Below, one piece after another: positions 38,779-48,078 of a stretch of 64,000 nt of DNA. The stretch lies in NCBI GenBank assembly GCA_947624785.1, contig CANQLV010000014.1:1-64000 (forward strand), in the 5' to 3' direction. Numbering within the stretch: position 1 is the first letter of the stretch; the number at the start of each line of letters is the position of its first letter. The notes below the pieces were generated by a model that worked only from the letters and a program-made list of their open reading frames with translations, did not search any database and was not told the DNA's origin. A program made the translations under genes and the position numbers. This DNA is from Akkermansia muciniphila. GTDB taxonomy: Bacteria; Verrucomicrobiota; Verrucomicrobiia; Verrucomicrobiales; Akkermansiaceae.

Positions 38779-39780
38779 ATGAGTGAAAATCATTATGCAG
38801 AGTTTTCCGAGTGCAGCGTGAAGCCCCAGGACGTGCTGGAGTATGTTTCCGGTCCCATGCCGGTTCCGGCGGAGGGGGAGGTGCTGATACGGATGAAAGC
38901 GGCCCCGATCAATCCGGCGGACATCAATTTTGTACAGGGCGTTTACGGCGTGAAGCCCGTGCTGCCCCATTCCCGCGCCGGCCTGGAAGGCTGCGGCGTG
39001 GTGCAGGAGTCCCGCGCAGAAGGCTTCAGCAAGGATGATGAGGTGATTCTGCTGCGCGGCGTGGGTTCCTGGAGCGAGTATGTGGCGGTTCCCGCCGTGA
39101 ACGTGATGAAGCTTCCCGTGAAGGTGGATCCCGTGCAGGCGGCCATGCTGAAGGTGAATCCCCTGACCGCCCTGCGCATGCTGGAAGGGTTCGTTTCCCT
39201 GACTCCGGGGGACTGGGTGGTGCAGAACGCCGCCAATTCCGGCGTGGGAAGGTGCATTATCCAGCTGGCCCGGGAGATGGGCGTGAAGACGGTGAATTTT
39301 GTGAGAAGGCCGGATGAATTGAGGGATGAATTGACCGCGCTGGGCGCCGACCTGGTGGTGGGAGAGGATGACGAGGATGTGGTGAAGAATACCCTGGGCC
39401 GCCTGGACGGAAAGAGGCCCGTGCTGGCCTCCAACGCCGTGGGCGGGGAAAGCGCCCTGCGCCTGATGGACATGCTGGCTCCCGGCGGAAGCATGGTGAC
39501 GTACGGCGCCATGAGCAGGAAGAGCATCAAGGTGCCGAACGGTTTCCTGATTTTCAAGGGCATTAAACTGGAAGGCCTGTGGGTGACGCAGTGGCTCAAG
39601 AATGCCCCCGTTCCGGAGATTGAGGCCGCTTACGACAAGCTCGCGCGCCTGATGGCGGACGGCAGGCTGAAGCAGGCCGTGGATACCGTTTATCCGTTGA
39701 GCGACGTGCGCCGGGCCGTGGAGAAGGCCCAGGAAGAGTTCCGCAGCGGCAAGGTGGTGCTGAGCATGGACCGTGCCTGA
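38779..39780 (+). CDS. Zinc-free MDR oxidoreductase, MECR/ETR1-like (2-enoyl reductase type)
   Basis: A 333-residue medium-chain dehydrogenase/reductase. The cofactor motif and preceding segment (QNAANSGVGRCIIQLAREMGVKTVNFVRR, about 152-180) closely resemble mitochondrial enoyl-ACP/CoA reductase MECR. The N-terminal APINPADINFVQGVYG and C-terminal QWLKNAPVPEIE also fit. No structural zinc cysteines are seen. It would reduce a 2-enoyl thioester or quinone-like substrate with NADPH. Its stop overlaps the next start codon by one base (TGATG), so both genes are coupled. Confidence 0.85.
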   Translation: MSENHYAEFSECSVKPQDVLEYVSGPMPVPAEGEVLIRMKAAPINPADINFVQGVYGVKPVLPHSRAGLEGCGVVQESRAEGFSKDDEVILLRGVGSWSEYVAVPAVNVMKLPVKVDPVQAAMLKVNPLTALRMLEGFVSLTPGDWVVQNAANSGVGRCIIQLAREMGVKTVNFVRRPDELRDELTALGADLVVGEDDEDVVKNTLGRLDGKRPVLASNAVGGESALRLMDMLAPGGSMVTYGAMSRKSIKVPNGFLIFKGIKLEGLWVTQWLKNAPVPEIEAAYDKLARLMADGRLKQAVDTVYPLSDVRRAVEKAQEEFRSGKVVLSMDRA

Positions 39781-40325
39781 TGCGTGGAGAGGGAGAGTTT
39801 TTGTTTTCCCGGGCCGCGGAGCGCTGGATGGATTTTTTCAGCGTTCCGTGGTTCGGGTGGTATTGGCTGCTGGCCTGGATGATGGCGGGGCTGAGCCTTT
39901 ATTCCATGTGGCAGGCCGGTGATTTTTTTCTGGAAAAGAGCCGCTTTGCCCGGGAAGGGCTGTGTACGGAGGGGACGGTGCGGAATATCACGGAGGATAC
40001 GGTGAAGTTGTGGAGCCGTTCGCGGGCCATGGGGCCGTCCGGACCTTCTCTGGACGTCTGGGCGCCGGAAGTGCGTTTCCTTCCGCAGACCGGGGAGGGG
40101 GAAGTGGTGTTTCAGTCCCCCGCCTTTCTTTTCTGGTCTTCCTATTCCAGGGGGGACCGGGTGACGGTCTGCTACCCGCCGGAACGTCCGCAAAACGCCC
40201 GTGTGGCGGACAGCTTCATCTGGTGGCCGGAAACGCGCCGGGCCCTGTGGCTGATGGCGTTTCTGCTTGCTGGCGGAACGGTCCTGCTGAGGAAGAGGGA
40301 AGTGCGGAGTTCCGTAGGCGCGTAA
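39780..40325 (+). CDS. DUF3592-like membrane protein
   Basis: A 181-residue protein with one hydrophobic segment near the N-terminus (about 23-42) and one near the C-terminus (about 152-169). They flank a soluble beta-rich part: EGTVRNITEDTV, VRFLPQTGEGEVVF, and the family-typical GDRVTVCYPPERPQNARV. DUF3592 proteins have this YP..P..A motif before the second membrane helix. The function is unknown. It is translationally coupled to the oxidoreductase upstream and convergent with ruvX. Confidence 0.8.
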   Translation: MRGEGEFLFSRAAERWMDFFSVPWFGWYWLLAWMMAGLSLYSMWQAGDFFLEKSRFAREGLCTEGTVRNITEDTVKLWSRSRAMGPSGPSLDVWAPEVRFLPQTGEGEVVFQSPAFLFWSSYSRGDRVTVCYPPERPQNARVADSFIWWPETRRALWLMAFLLAGGTVLLRKREVRSSVGA

Positions 40326-40364
40326 AGCAGGGATTGCGCCGCGGCGTGCGCGCCGTTTGCCGTT

Positions 40365-40790
40365 TCAGCCCAGCGTGGAATCAAGCCACGTGTTGAGGAT
40401 TTCCACGGCGGCCACCTGGTCGATGATGGGGCGGAAGCTTTTTGCCTTTTTGCCGGCGGCGTGCAGTTTTTCCTGGGCGATGACGGTGGTGAGGCATTCA
40501 TCCATGAATATCAGGGGAAGGCCGGGAAGGGCGGCGGCCAGTTCCCTGCCGAACGCGCGCACCTTGGCGGCGGCGGTTCCTTCCGTGCCGTCCATGCGGA
40601 CGGGGATGCCCAGCACCAGGGTGCGTATCCCCCGCTCTTGGACGAGCTGGACGATGCGGGTGACGCCGTCCGTTTTGTGCCTGTGGATGGTTTCCACAGG
40701 GTGCGCCATGATGCCCACGGGGTCCGTGGCGGCGATGCCGATGCGGGCTTCTCCGTAGTCAATGCCCAGGGCCGGATGCTGGCTGGTCAT
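40365..40790 (-). CDS. ruvX: RuvX/YqgF-family pre-16S rRNA nuclease (putative Holliday junction resolvase)
   Basis: A 141-residue RNase H-fold protein. It has the N-terminal LGIDYGEARIGIAATDP (catalytic Asp in GIDYG), VLGIPVRMDGTEG, and the ECLTTVIAQEKL (Glu) and DQVAAVEIL (Asp) segments. The family processes the 5' end of 16S rRNA. Last gene of a minus-strand operon; its start overlaps the manC stop by four bases. Confidence 0.94.
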   Translation of the reverse strand: MTSQHPALGIDYGEARIGIAATDPVGIMAHPVETIHRHKTDGVTRIVQLVQERGIRTLVLGIPVRMDGTEGTAAAKVRAFGRELAAALPGLPLIFMDECLTTVIAQEKLHAAGKKAKSFRPIIDQVAAVEILNTWLDSTLG

Positions 40791-41845
40791 CTGAGTTCGT
40801 CCGGAAGCTGGTTGACGATTTTTTTAATTTCGTCCGCCTTGTTTTTATCCGCAATCAGGATGGCGTCCGCCGTTTCCACCACGATCAGGTTTTCCACGCC
40901 CAGCAGGGCCACGTGCTTGTCTCCCCGCTGGGAGAAGACGATGTTGCCGGAAGCGTCCTGCACGGTGATGTCCGTATTGGTGGTGTTTTTGTTGTGGGTT
41001 TCCAGATAGTTGGCTACGGAGATCCAGGAGCCTACGTCGTCCCAGTCAAAGGTGGCTTCAATGTTCAGCACCCGGTCCGCGTTTTCCATCAGCGCGAAGT
41101 CGATGGAGATGGGCGTGAGCGCCGGGAATTCCTCCCGGATGGTTTCCTGAGGATCCGGGGATTCCGCGATGTGCTCCACGAAGGAGGCCAGCTCCGGGCA
41201 GTGCTTGTCGAGCTGCTCGCACACGGCGGGAATGCTCCAGACGAACATGCCGGCGTTCCAGCAGAAGTTGCCCCGGCTCAGATAGGAGGCGGCTGTGGCC
41301 GTGTCCGGCTTTTCCCGGAATTGGACGACTTCGCGGCAGGAGCAGCCCGGTGCGGAAGCGATTTCCTTCCCGCGTTCGATGTAGCCGTAGGAGGGGCACG
41401 GCCACGTGGGCTTGATGCCCACGGTGACGAGCGCCTTTTCCCGCGCCGCCGTGTCCATGGCGCCTTTCATCAGGGAGCGGAAGGACGCCTGGTCCTGGAT
41501 AAGCTGGTCGGAAGGGATGACGAGCATGACCCCGTGCGGGTCCGCCGCCCTGATGAGGCCGATGCCCAGGGCGATGGCGGGCGCCGTGTCCCGGCGCACG
41601 GGTTCGGAGATGATGTTGTCCACGGGGATGTCGTGGGCCTGGCGGCGCACTTCCGCCTCCTGCAGGTGGTTGGTGAGGATGAAGATGTTTTGCCGGGGCA
41701 CCAGCCCGTCCAGCCTGTCAATGGCCTGGCGGAGGAGGGTGCCTTCTCCAAACATGTTCAGGAGCTGCTTGGGGCGGTGGTCGCGGGAGAGGGGCCAGAA
41801 ACGGGTACCGCTGCCGCCGGCCAGAATGAGAGCGTATTGGTTCAT
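40787..41845 (-). CDS. manC: Mannose-1-phosphate guanylyltransferase
   Basis: A 352-residue nucleotidyltransferase that makes GDP-mannose from mannose-1-phosphate and GTP. Motifs are the N-terminal LILAGGSGTRFWPLSRDHRPKQLL, SEPVRRDTAPAIALG, VIPSDQLI, FREKPDTATA and the FDWDDVGSW segment. It is the single-domain form without the C-terminal isomerase domain. GDP-mannose feeds surface polysaccharide synthesis. It lies 33 bp after uppS. Confidence 0.94.
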   Translation of the reverse strand: MNQYALILAGGSGTRFWPLSRDHRPKQLLNMFGEGTLLRQAIDRLDGLVPRQNIFILTNHLQEAEVRRQAHDIPVDNIISEPVRRDTAPAIALGIGLIRAADPHGVMLVIPSDQLIQDQASFRSLMKGAMDTAAREKALVTVGIKPTWPCPSYGYIERGKEIASAPGCSCREVVQFREKPDTATAASYLSRGNFCWNAGMFVWSIPAVCEQLDKHCPELASFVEHIAESPDPQETIREEFPALTPISIDFALMENADRVLNIEATFDWDDVGSWISVANYLETHNKNTTNTDITVQDASGNIVFSQRGDKHVALLGVENLIVVETADAILIADKNKADEIKKIVNQLPDELR

Positions 41846-41878
41846 GGCGATTCCGTAGGAATGTGATTTAAAAAAAGG

Positions 41879-42595
41879 TCAAAGTGCGCCGAAGCGGCGT
41901 TTTCTGCGGGAGTAGTCCAGCAGCGCCGCTTCCATGTCACGGTCGCTGAAGTCCGGCCACAGTGTTTCCGTTACATAGAGTTCCGCATAGCTGATCTGCC
42001 ACAGCAGGAAGTTGGAGACGCGCATTTCCCCGGAGGTGCGGATGAGCAGGTCCGGTTCCGGCATGCCGGCCGTGTCCAGATGCTGGTTGAAGAGGTCTTC
42101 CGTGACGGCGTCCGGGTGGAGTTCCCCGCGGGAGGCTTTCTCCGCGATTTTTCTGGCGGCGGCGGCAATTTCCGCCCTGCTGCCGTAGGAGAGGGCCAGA
42201 ACCAGGTTGAGCCTGGTATTCCCCGCTGTGGCTTCCAGGCTGGATTGCAGCAGTTTCTGGGTTCGCTTGGGAAGGCGTGAAAGGTCGCCTATGGCGTGAA
42301 GGCGCACGCCTTTTTCCTGCATCTGGCTGAGGCGTTTTTTCAGGAATTCATGCAGCAGCATCATCAGCGCGTGCACCTCCGTCTTGGGGCGGTTCCAGTT
42401 TTCCGAGGAAAAGGCGTAAAGCGTGAGCCAGGGAATATCATGGTCAATGCAGAAGTCCACACAGCGCTCCACCGTATCCGCCCCCGCACGGTGCCCTGCC
42501 TGGCGGGGCAGATGGCGGCTGTGCGCCCAGCGGCCGTTGCCGTCCATGATGCAGGCAATATGAACCGGCAGTTTTTCCTTGGGAATGGTAAGCAT
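41879..42595 (-). CDS. uppS: Undecaprenyl diphosphate synthase (cis-prenyltransferase)
   Basis: A 238-residue enzyme that makes the C55 lipid carrier precursor for peptidoglycan and O-antigen by adding isopentenyl units to farnesyl diphosphate. Motifs are HIACIMDGNGRWAHSR (catalytic Asp), AGHRAGADTV, LTLYAFSSENWNRP, and the C-terminal PDLLIRTSGEMRVSNFLLWQISYAELY. The start was set to ATG 42595, because the track start at 42646 overlaps parE. It lies 22 bp after parE in the same operon. Confidence 0.95.
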   Translation of the reverse strand: MLTIPKEKLPVHIACIMDGNGRWAHSRHLPRQAGHRAGADTVERCVDFCIDHDIPWLTLYAFSSENWNRPKTEVHALMMLLHEFLKKRLSQMQEKGVRLHAIGDLSRLPKRTQKLLQSSLEATAGNTRLNLVLALSYGSRAEIAAAARKIAEKASRGELHPDAVTEDLFNQHLDTAGMPEPDLLIRTSGEMRVSNFLLWQISYAELYVTETLWPDFSDRDMEAALLDYSRRKRRFGAL

Positions 42596-42617
42596 AGATA
42601 GATGTGGCTCCGCTACT

Positions 42618-44459
42618 CTAGTCCATGACCGGGTCCAGTTCAACACGCAAGTTTTTCAGGATGTATTCCTGCCTTTCCCTCGTGTTTTTGCCCATGTAGA
42701 AGGACAGCAGCTCCTTCACCTTGTGGGAGTCTTCCAGGCGAACGCGGTCCAGGCGCATTCCTTCCCCGATGAAGGCCTTGAATTCCTGGGGGGAGATTTC
42801 GCCCAGGCCCTTGAACCGGGTTATTTCCGGGTTTTTGCCCAGCAGGGCGATGGCCGCTTCCCGCTCCGCGTCCGAGTAGCAGTAGATGGTCTGCTGCTTG
42901 TTGCGCACGCGGAAAAGGGGAGTCTGGAGGATGAAGAGGTGGCCCTCCCGGATCAGCTCCGGGAAGAACTGGATGAAGAAGGTCATCAGCAGGATGCGGA
43001 TGTGCATGCCGTCGTCGTCAGCGTCCGTGGCGATGACTACCTTGTCGTAGCGCAGGTCTTCCAGCCCGTTTTCAATGTTCAGGGCGTGCTGGAGGAAGTT
43101 GAATTCCTCGTTTTCATAGACGACCTTGCGGCTCATGCCGAAGGAGTTCAGCGGCTTGCCGCGCAGGGAGAAGACCGCCTGGATTTCCGCATCCCGCGCC
43201 GTGGTGATGGAGCCGGAGGCGGAGATGCCTTCCGTGATGAAGAGGGTGGTTTCCCCGGCGCGGGAGTGCTTGGAGTTGTAGTGCACCCGGCAGTCCCGGA
43301 GGTTCTTGTTGTGGATTTTGGCCTTGCGGGCGTTTTCCTTCGCCAGCTTCTGGATGCCGGAGAGTTCCTTGCGGTCCCGCTCGGAGTCCTTGATCTTGGC
43401 TTCCAGGGCTTTGGCCGTCTCCGGGTTTTTGTGCAGGTAGTTGTCCAGCTCCCTGGCGATGAAGTTGCCTACGAAGGTGCGGATGGTTTCCCCCTCCGGG
43501 CTGATGGTGTTGGATCCCAGCTTGGTCTTGGTCTGGGATTCAAAGACGGGTTCCTTCACCTTGATGGAGATGGCGGCCACGAGTGAGGAACGGATGTCCC
43601 CGGCCTCATAGTTTTTCTTGAAAAAGTCCCTCAGGGTTTTGACGATGGCTTCCCGGAAGGCCGCCTGGTGGGTGCCCCCCTGCGTGGTGTGCTGCCCGTT
43701 GACGAAGGAGTAGTGCTCCTCCCCGTACTGGCCGCCATGGGTGAAGGCCACCTCGATATCGTGCCCTTCCAGATGGATGATGGGGTAAAGAGGCTCCTCG
43801 CTCATGGCTTCCGTGAGCAGGTCCAGCAGCCCGTTTTTGGAGACGTAGCGGCGTCCGTTGAAATGCAGGGCCAGCCCCTTGTTGAGGTAGGAGTAGTACC
43901 GGCACATTTTTTCAATGTATTCCGGACGGAACTGCGTGTTTACGGGGAAAATGTCCGGGTCTGCGTGGAACGCCGTGCGGGTGCCGTTGGGCTCCTCCGT
44001 GGCGCCGTCCTTCCGTCCCTTGGGGAGTTCCTTCCCGCGGCAGAACTGGTAGGAGCGCGTTTCCCCGTCGCGGTAGGCCTGGATTTCAAAAAAGTCGGAA
44101 AGGGCGTTGACCGCCTTGATGCCTACGCCGTTGAGGCCCACGGATTTTTTGAAGGCGTCGCTGTCGTACTTGGCTCCGGTGTTGATTTTCGCGGCGCAGT
44201 CCAGCAGTTTGCCCAGCGGAATGCCGCGCCCGAAGTCGCGCACTTCGCACAGGCCGTCCGGAGTCACGTCAATGGTGATCTTTTTGCCGAAGCCCATGAC
44301 GAATTCGTCAATCGAGTTGTCGATGACTTCCTTCAGCAGCACGTAAATGCCGTCATCCGGAGAGGTTCCGTCGCCCAGTTTGCCGATGTACATTCCCGGA
44401 CGCATGCGGATGTGCTCCCTCCAGTCCAGGGTTTTAATGCTGTTTTCGTCGTAGGCCAT
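42618..44459 (-). CDS. parE: DNA topoisomerase IV subunit B (type IIA, ParE-like)
   Basis: A 613-residue protein. It has the GHKL ATPase ([33 protein letters not shown]), a transducer domain, and a TOPRIM domain with [11 protein letters not shown] (about 410), RGKPLNS, the acidic [11 protein letters not shown] and [13 protein letters not shown]. The usual TOPRIM EGDSAGG is here EGISASG, with Ile for Asp. The length and overall sequence match the short ParE type of Bacteroidetes/Chlamydiae rather than GyrB. No parC follows; the next gene is uppS. The start at [15 protein letters not shown] matches homologues. Confidence 0.88.
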   Translation of the reverse strand: MAYDENSIKTLDWREHIRMRPGMYIGKLGDGTSPDDGIYVLLKEVIDNSIDEFVMGFGKKITIDVTPDGLCEVRDFGRGIPLGKLLDCAAKINTGAKYDSDAFKKSVGLNGVGIKAVNALSDFFEIQAYRDGETRSYQFCRGKELPKGRKDGATEEPNGTRTAFHADPDIFPVNTQFRPEYIEKMCRYYSYLNKGLALHFNGRRYVSKNGLLDLLTEAMSEEPLYPIIHLEGHDIEVAFTHGGQYGEEHYSFVNGQHTTQGGTHQAAFREAIVKTLRDFFKKNYEAGDIRSSLVAAISIKVKEPVFESQTKTKLGSNTISPEGETIRTFVGNFIARELDNYLHKNPETAKALEAKIKDSERDRKELSGIQKLAKENARKAKIHNKNLRDCRVHYNSKHSRAGETTLFITEGISASGSITTARDAEIQAVFSLRGKPLNSFGMSRKVVYENEEFNFLQHALNIENGLEDLRYDKVVIATDADDDGMHIRILLMTFFIQFFPELIREGHLFILQTPLFRVRNKQQTIYCYSDAEREAAIALLGKNPEITRFKGLGEISPQEFKAFIGEGMRLDRVRLEDSHKVKELLSFYMGKNTRERQEYILKNLRVELDPVMD

Positions 44460-44584
44460 GTGCAGCGGGGTCGCGCCTATTATAGCGGAGCTCCCGGAAT
44501 TTGCGAAGAAAAAATGCGTGCCCGTCCATTTGCGCCCAATGGGGGCTTGACCCGGAGGCCGTCCCTTGGTGGAATCCATGGCGT

Positions 44585-45421
44585 ATGATCAGTTGTAAGG
44601 CTCCGTGCAAGGTGAACGTTTCCCTCCGCGTTCTGGGAAAGAGGGCGGACGGTTTCCATGAAGTGGATACCGTGATGGTTCCCCTGGAATTGTGCGACGT
44701 GCTGGAGTTTTCCCCGGCGAACGGCCTGGAAATGAGCTGTGACGCCCCGGGCGTTCCACTGGATGAAAGCAACCTGGTCATGAAGGCGGGGCGGCTGATG
44801 GAGCGGGAGCTGGGACGGCCCGTGCCGTGGCATGTCCGCCTGGTCAAGAACGTGCCCCACGGCGCGGGGCTGGGCGGCGGCAGCAGCGACGCCGCGTGCG
44901 TGCTGTCCGCCCTGAATGAGCTGGAACGCGGCGGCCTGTCCCGGAGGCGTCTGGCGGAGCTGGCCGGGGAGATCGGTTCCGACGTGGGATTTTTCATTTA
45001 TGGAATGGCGTGCCGCTGCACCGGACGCGGGGAAAAGGTGGAGCCCCTGCCGGAATGGAGGGAATGGCGCCCCCGGATCGTTCTGCTGAAGCCGTCGTTC
45101 GGCGTTTCCACGCCGGACGCCTACCGCCGCTGGGAGGGTTCACGGGAATTGCCGGGCATTCCGTACGGGGAGCAGCGGGTGGACGGCCATGTGCTGGTCA
45201 ACGACCTGGAAAGGCCCGTGTTTGAGAAGCATTTGTTCCTGGCGGAGATGAAGCGCTGGCTGCTGGAAAGGCCCGGCGTGCGCGGCGCCATGATGTCCGG
45301 CTCCGGCTCCACCATGTTCGCCGTGGCGGAGGATGAAGAAGCGGCCCGCACGCTGATGGAGGACGCCGCGCGGGAACTGGACCCCACGCTGTGGATGTGG
45401 TCAGGCCTTGTGGCTCAGTAG
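44585..45421 (+). CDS. ispE: 4-diphosphocytidyl-2-C-methyl-D-erythritol kinase
   Basis: A 278-residue GHMP-family kinase of the MEP isoprenoid pathway. It phosphorylates CDP-methylerythritol at the 2-hydroxyl. Motifs are the N-terminal [24 protein letters not shown], the ATP loop [17 protein letters not shown] (about 93-109), [14 protein letters not shown] and the C-terminal [13 protein letters not shown]. The start is ATG 44585, since the track ORF runs 84 bases into the divergent parE promoter region. It is first of a three-gene plus-strand set and provides precursors for UppS, encoded on the other strand. Confidence 0.95.
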   Translation: MISCKAPCKVNVSLRVLGKRADGFHEVDTVMVPLELCDVLEFSPANGLEMSCDAPGVPLDESNLVMKAGRLMERELGRPVPWHVRLVKNVPHGAGLGGGSSDAACVLSALNELERGGLSRRRLAELAGEIGSDVGFFIYGMACRCTGRGEKVEPLPEWREWRPRIVLLKPSFGVSTPDAYRRWEGSRELPGIPYGEQRVDGHVLVNDLERPVFEKHLFLAEMKRWLLERPGVRGAMMSGSGSTMFAVAEDEEAARTLMEDAARELDPTLWMWSGLVAQ

Positions 45422-45496
45422 GGCGCCAGGTAAAAACATGGTTGTGCAGGAGGCCTTGCCTTGACGGCGGGGGATGCATGCCGTTACACTCCGTCC

Positions 45497-46063
45497 ATGA
45501 TGAAGAGTTTGTTTGCAGGTGTGATGGCGGCGGCTGCGTGCGCCGTCCAGGCCGGTGAATACGGAGACAGCGCCGTCCAGGCCGCCCGGGAGCTTTCCGG
45601 AGCGGTGAAAACGGGCGACATGATGTGGATGATTGAGAAGATGTACGCTCCCATGAAGAAGCAGCTTGTGTCTTCCTTCCCGGGAGGGGAGGCCGCCTTC
45701 ATGAAGACCATGAGGGAAAAGATGCAGGGAGCCGCCGCCGTGATGAAAGAGCGCGGCATGGTGGTGGAGACGTATGAAATAGGCCAGCCCACGGCGGAAC
45801 ATCTGGTGAAGGGCGGTGATGAAGTGCTGGTGGTGCTCCCCACGCGGATGGTCATTTCCATGAAGCGCCCGGACGGGATGCCCGTGAAGATGGAGAATAC
45901 CGGCGTCCTGGTGCTGGTGAAGGATTTGAAGGACAAGGGGCCCTGGACGTTCATCGACGCTTCCAGGATGAATGCGAACGGCCTGCGTTCCATGTTCTAC
46001 GATCTGCCTGAAAAGGTGAACCTGCCGCCGGTTTCCTCCCGCCAGCTTCCCGTGGGCCAGTAG
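45497..46063 (+). CDS. Secreted hypothetical protein
   Basis: A 188-residue protein with a signal peptide (MMKSLFAGVMAAAACAVQAG). The mature part is alpha/beta with many Met residues (EKMYAPMKKQLVSS, MKTMREKMQGAAAVMKERGM), followed by VLVVLPTRMVISMKRPDG and GPWTFIDASRM. This resembles small periplasmic lipid- or ligand-carrying (NTF2-like) folds, but I do not recognise the family. It is between ispE (75 bp) and dinG (15 bp). Confidence 0.78.
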   Translation: MMKSLFAGVMAAAACAVQAGEYGDSAVQAARELSGAVKTGDMMWMIEKMYAPMKKQLVSSFPGGEAAFMKTMREKMQGAAAVMKERGMVVETYEIGQPTAEHLVKGGDEVLVVLPTRMVISMKRPDGMPVKMENTGVLVLVKDLKDKGPWTFIDASRMNANGLRSMFYDLPEKVNLPPVSSRQLPVGQ

Positions 46064-46078
46064 GGCGCGCGTTCCCGT

Positions 46079-48064
46079 ATGAATGGCGCCGGGGCAGATG
46101 AGGTGGAAGGCGTTAGCGCCTTTGAGGCTTATGTCCACCGGGCATTTGCCCCGGACGGGTTGTTCTCCCGCGCCAGGGATTTTGAATACCGGGCGGAGCA
46201 GCAGAGCATGGCCCTGGCCGTGGCGAGGGCGCTCCAGGTGGACGCCCCGCTGCTGGTGGAGGCCGGAACGGGCGTAGGCAAGTCCCTGGGCTATCTGCTG
46301 CCGGCCGTGAAGTTTGCGCTGGATTTTGACCGGAAAGCGGTCATTTCCACGCATACCATCAATTTGCAGGAGCAGTTGTTCAACAAGGACATTCCGCTGT
46401 TGCGCGCCGCCCTGGGGATTGATTTTTCCGCCGCCCTGCTGAAAGGCAGGCAGAATTACCTGTGCCATACCCGCCTGCGGCGCGCGCTGGCCCAGATGGA
46501 CTCCCTGTTTACGCAGGGGGAAGCCGCGGAGCTGATGCGGATTCAGGACTGGGCGCTGAGAACGCAGGACGGCACCCTGAGCGACATGGCGTTCCGCCCG
46601 TCTCCCAAGGTATGGGCCATGGTGTGCAGTGAACCGCATGCGTGCAGCATGCGCCATTGCGGCCCTTCGTGCCCGTACCAGGTGGCCCGCAAGAGGGTGC
46701 TGGAGGCCAAGGTGGTGGTGCTGAACCATACCCTGTTTTTCGGCTTGATGGCCCAGGCGGAGGATTCCGAGGAGGCCGGGTTCGTTTTTCCCGGTGATTT
46801 TGTGGTTCTGGACGAGGCCCACATGATTGAGAACATCGCCGCCCGGCAGTTGGGCGTGCAGCTCTCGGAACCGCATCTCAACTACGAACTGCTGCGGATG
46901 TTCAATCCGCGCACGCACAAGGGCCTGCTGAAACCGCTGAACAATCCGGCCCTGTTCCAGCGGGTGCAGGACGTGATTGACGCTTCCGGCCTGTTTTTCC
47001 AGAACGCGCGGGATGACCTGGGGTTTGCGGGCTCCGGCAAGATTGTCCGCATTCTCCAGCCGGAATGGTCCCAGGACATTCTTTCCCTGCCTCTGGCGGA
47101 GCTGATCGGGGAATTGAAAAGGGAAGGCGCGAAGCAGGAGGAAAACGTGGCCGTGAAGGATGAACTGGCGGACATGGCCGCCCGCATGGAGGAGGCGCAG
47201 GCTTCCCTGAAGGTGCTGATGGACATGACGGAGGAGGGGCACGTGTACTGGGCGGAGCGGTCCGGCCCGGAGGGAAGGAACATGAGCGTGTGCTCCGCCC
47301 CCGTGGAGGTGGGTGATATCCTGAGGGAGCGCCTGTTTTCCGCCGGGCGTTCCGCCATCCTGACCTCCGCCACGCTGGGAACGGGGGATGCGGACATGAG
47401 CTACTTTGCGGGGCGCGTGGGCGCGGAAAGCGTCCGGAAGCTCCAGATAGGGAGTCCGTTCAATTACCGGGAGCAGATGAGGCTGATCGTGGCCCGCTCC
47501 ATGCCGGAGCCGGACCAGCCGGAATATGCGGAAGTGCTGCCGGAGTGGGTTAAAAGGTATCTGGCGGAGTCCCGCGGCAGGGCCTTCGTGCTGTTCACCA
47601 GCTACAGGCTGATGGTGCAGGTGGCGGAAAAGGTGCGCCCGTTCTGCGAGGAGCAGGGCTGGACCTTGTACGTGCAGGGGCAGGACATGCAGCGGCACGC
47701 CATGCTGGAGGCGTTCCGGAAGGATGTGAACAGCGTGCTCTTCGGCACGGACAGTTTCTGGACCGGGGTGGACGTGCCCGGGAAAGCCCTTTCCAACGTG
47801 ATTGTGACGCGCCTGCCGTTTGAGGTGCCGGACCATCCGCTGGTGGAGTCCCGCTTTGAGAGCATCAGGGCGCGCGGGGGGAACCCGTTTTACGAGTATT
47901 CCGTGCCTGTAGCCATTCTGAAGCTGCGGCAGGGGGTGGGGCGGCTGATCCGCACGAAAAGCGATTCCGGCATGGTGGTGATTCTGGACCCGCGCGTAGC
48001 CACCAAGAGGTACGGGGCGCGGTTCATCAAGTCCCTGCCGGATGCCCGGCTGGAGTTCGTGTAA
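46079..48064 (+). CDS. DinG/XPD-family ATP-dependent DNA helicase
   Basis: A 661-residue SF2 helicase. Motif I AGTGVGKSLGYLLP is at about 62-75. Motif Ia is STHTINLQEQL. Iron-sulfur cysteines are in NYLCHT (about 130) and CSEPHACSMRHCGPSC (about 183-198). Motif II is the DEAH box in VLDEAHMIEN. Motif III-like TSATL, and motifs V/VI FGTDSFWTGVDVPG and QGVGRLIRT follow. DinG-type helicases unwind D-loops, R-loops or G-quadruplexes. No exonuclease domain is fused. It starts 15 bp after the upstream gene. Confidence 0.93.
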   Translation: MNGAGADEVEGVSAFEAYVHRAFAPDGLFSRARDFEYRAEQQSMALAVARALQVDAPLLVEAGTGVGKSLGYLLPAVKFALDFDRKAVISTHTINLQEQLFNKDIPLLRAALGIDFSAALLKGRQNYLCHTRLRRALAQMDSLFTQGEAAELMRIQDWALRTQDGTLSDMAFRPSPKVWAMVCSEPHACSMRHCGPSCPYQVARKRVLEAKVVVLNHTLFFGLMAQAEDSEEAGFVFPGDFVVLDEAHMIENIAARQLGVQLSEPHLNYELLRMFNPRTHKGLLKPLNNPALFQRVQDVIDASGLFFQNARDDLGFAGSGKIVRILQPEWSQDILSLPLAELIGELKREGAKQEENVAVKDELADMAARMEEAQASLKVLMDMTEEGHVYWAERSGPEGRNMSVCSAPVEVGDILRERLFSAGRSAILTSATLGTGDADMSYFAGRVGAESVRKLQIGSPFNYREQMRLIVARSMPEPDQPEYAEVLPEWVKRYLAESRGRAFVLFTSYRLMVQVAEKVRPFCEEQGWTLYVQGQDMQRHAMLEAFRKDVNSVLFGTDSFWTGVDVPGKALSNVIVTRLPFEVPDHPLVESRFESIRARGGNPFYEYSVPVAILKLRQGVGRLIRTKSDSGMVVILDPRVATKRYGARFIKSLPDARLEFV

Positions 48065-48078
48065 GGAGTTTTCCCTCC

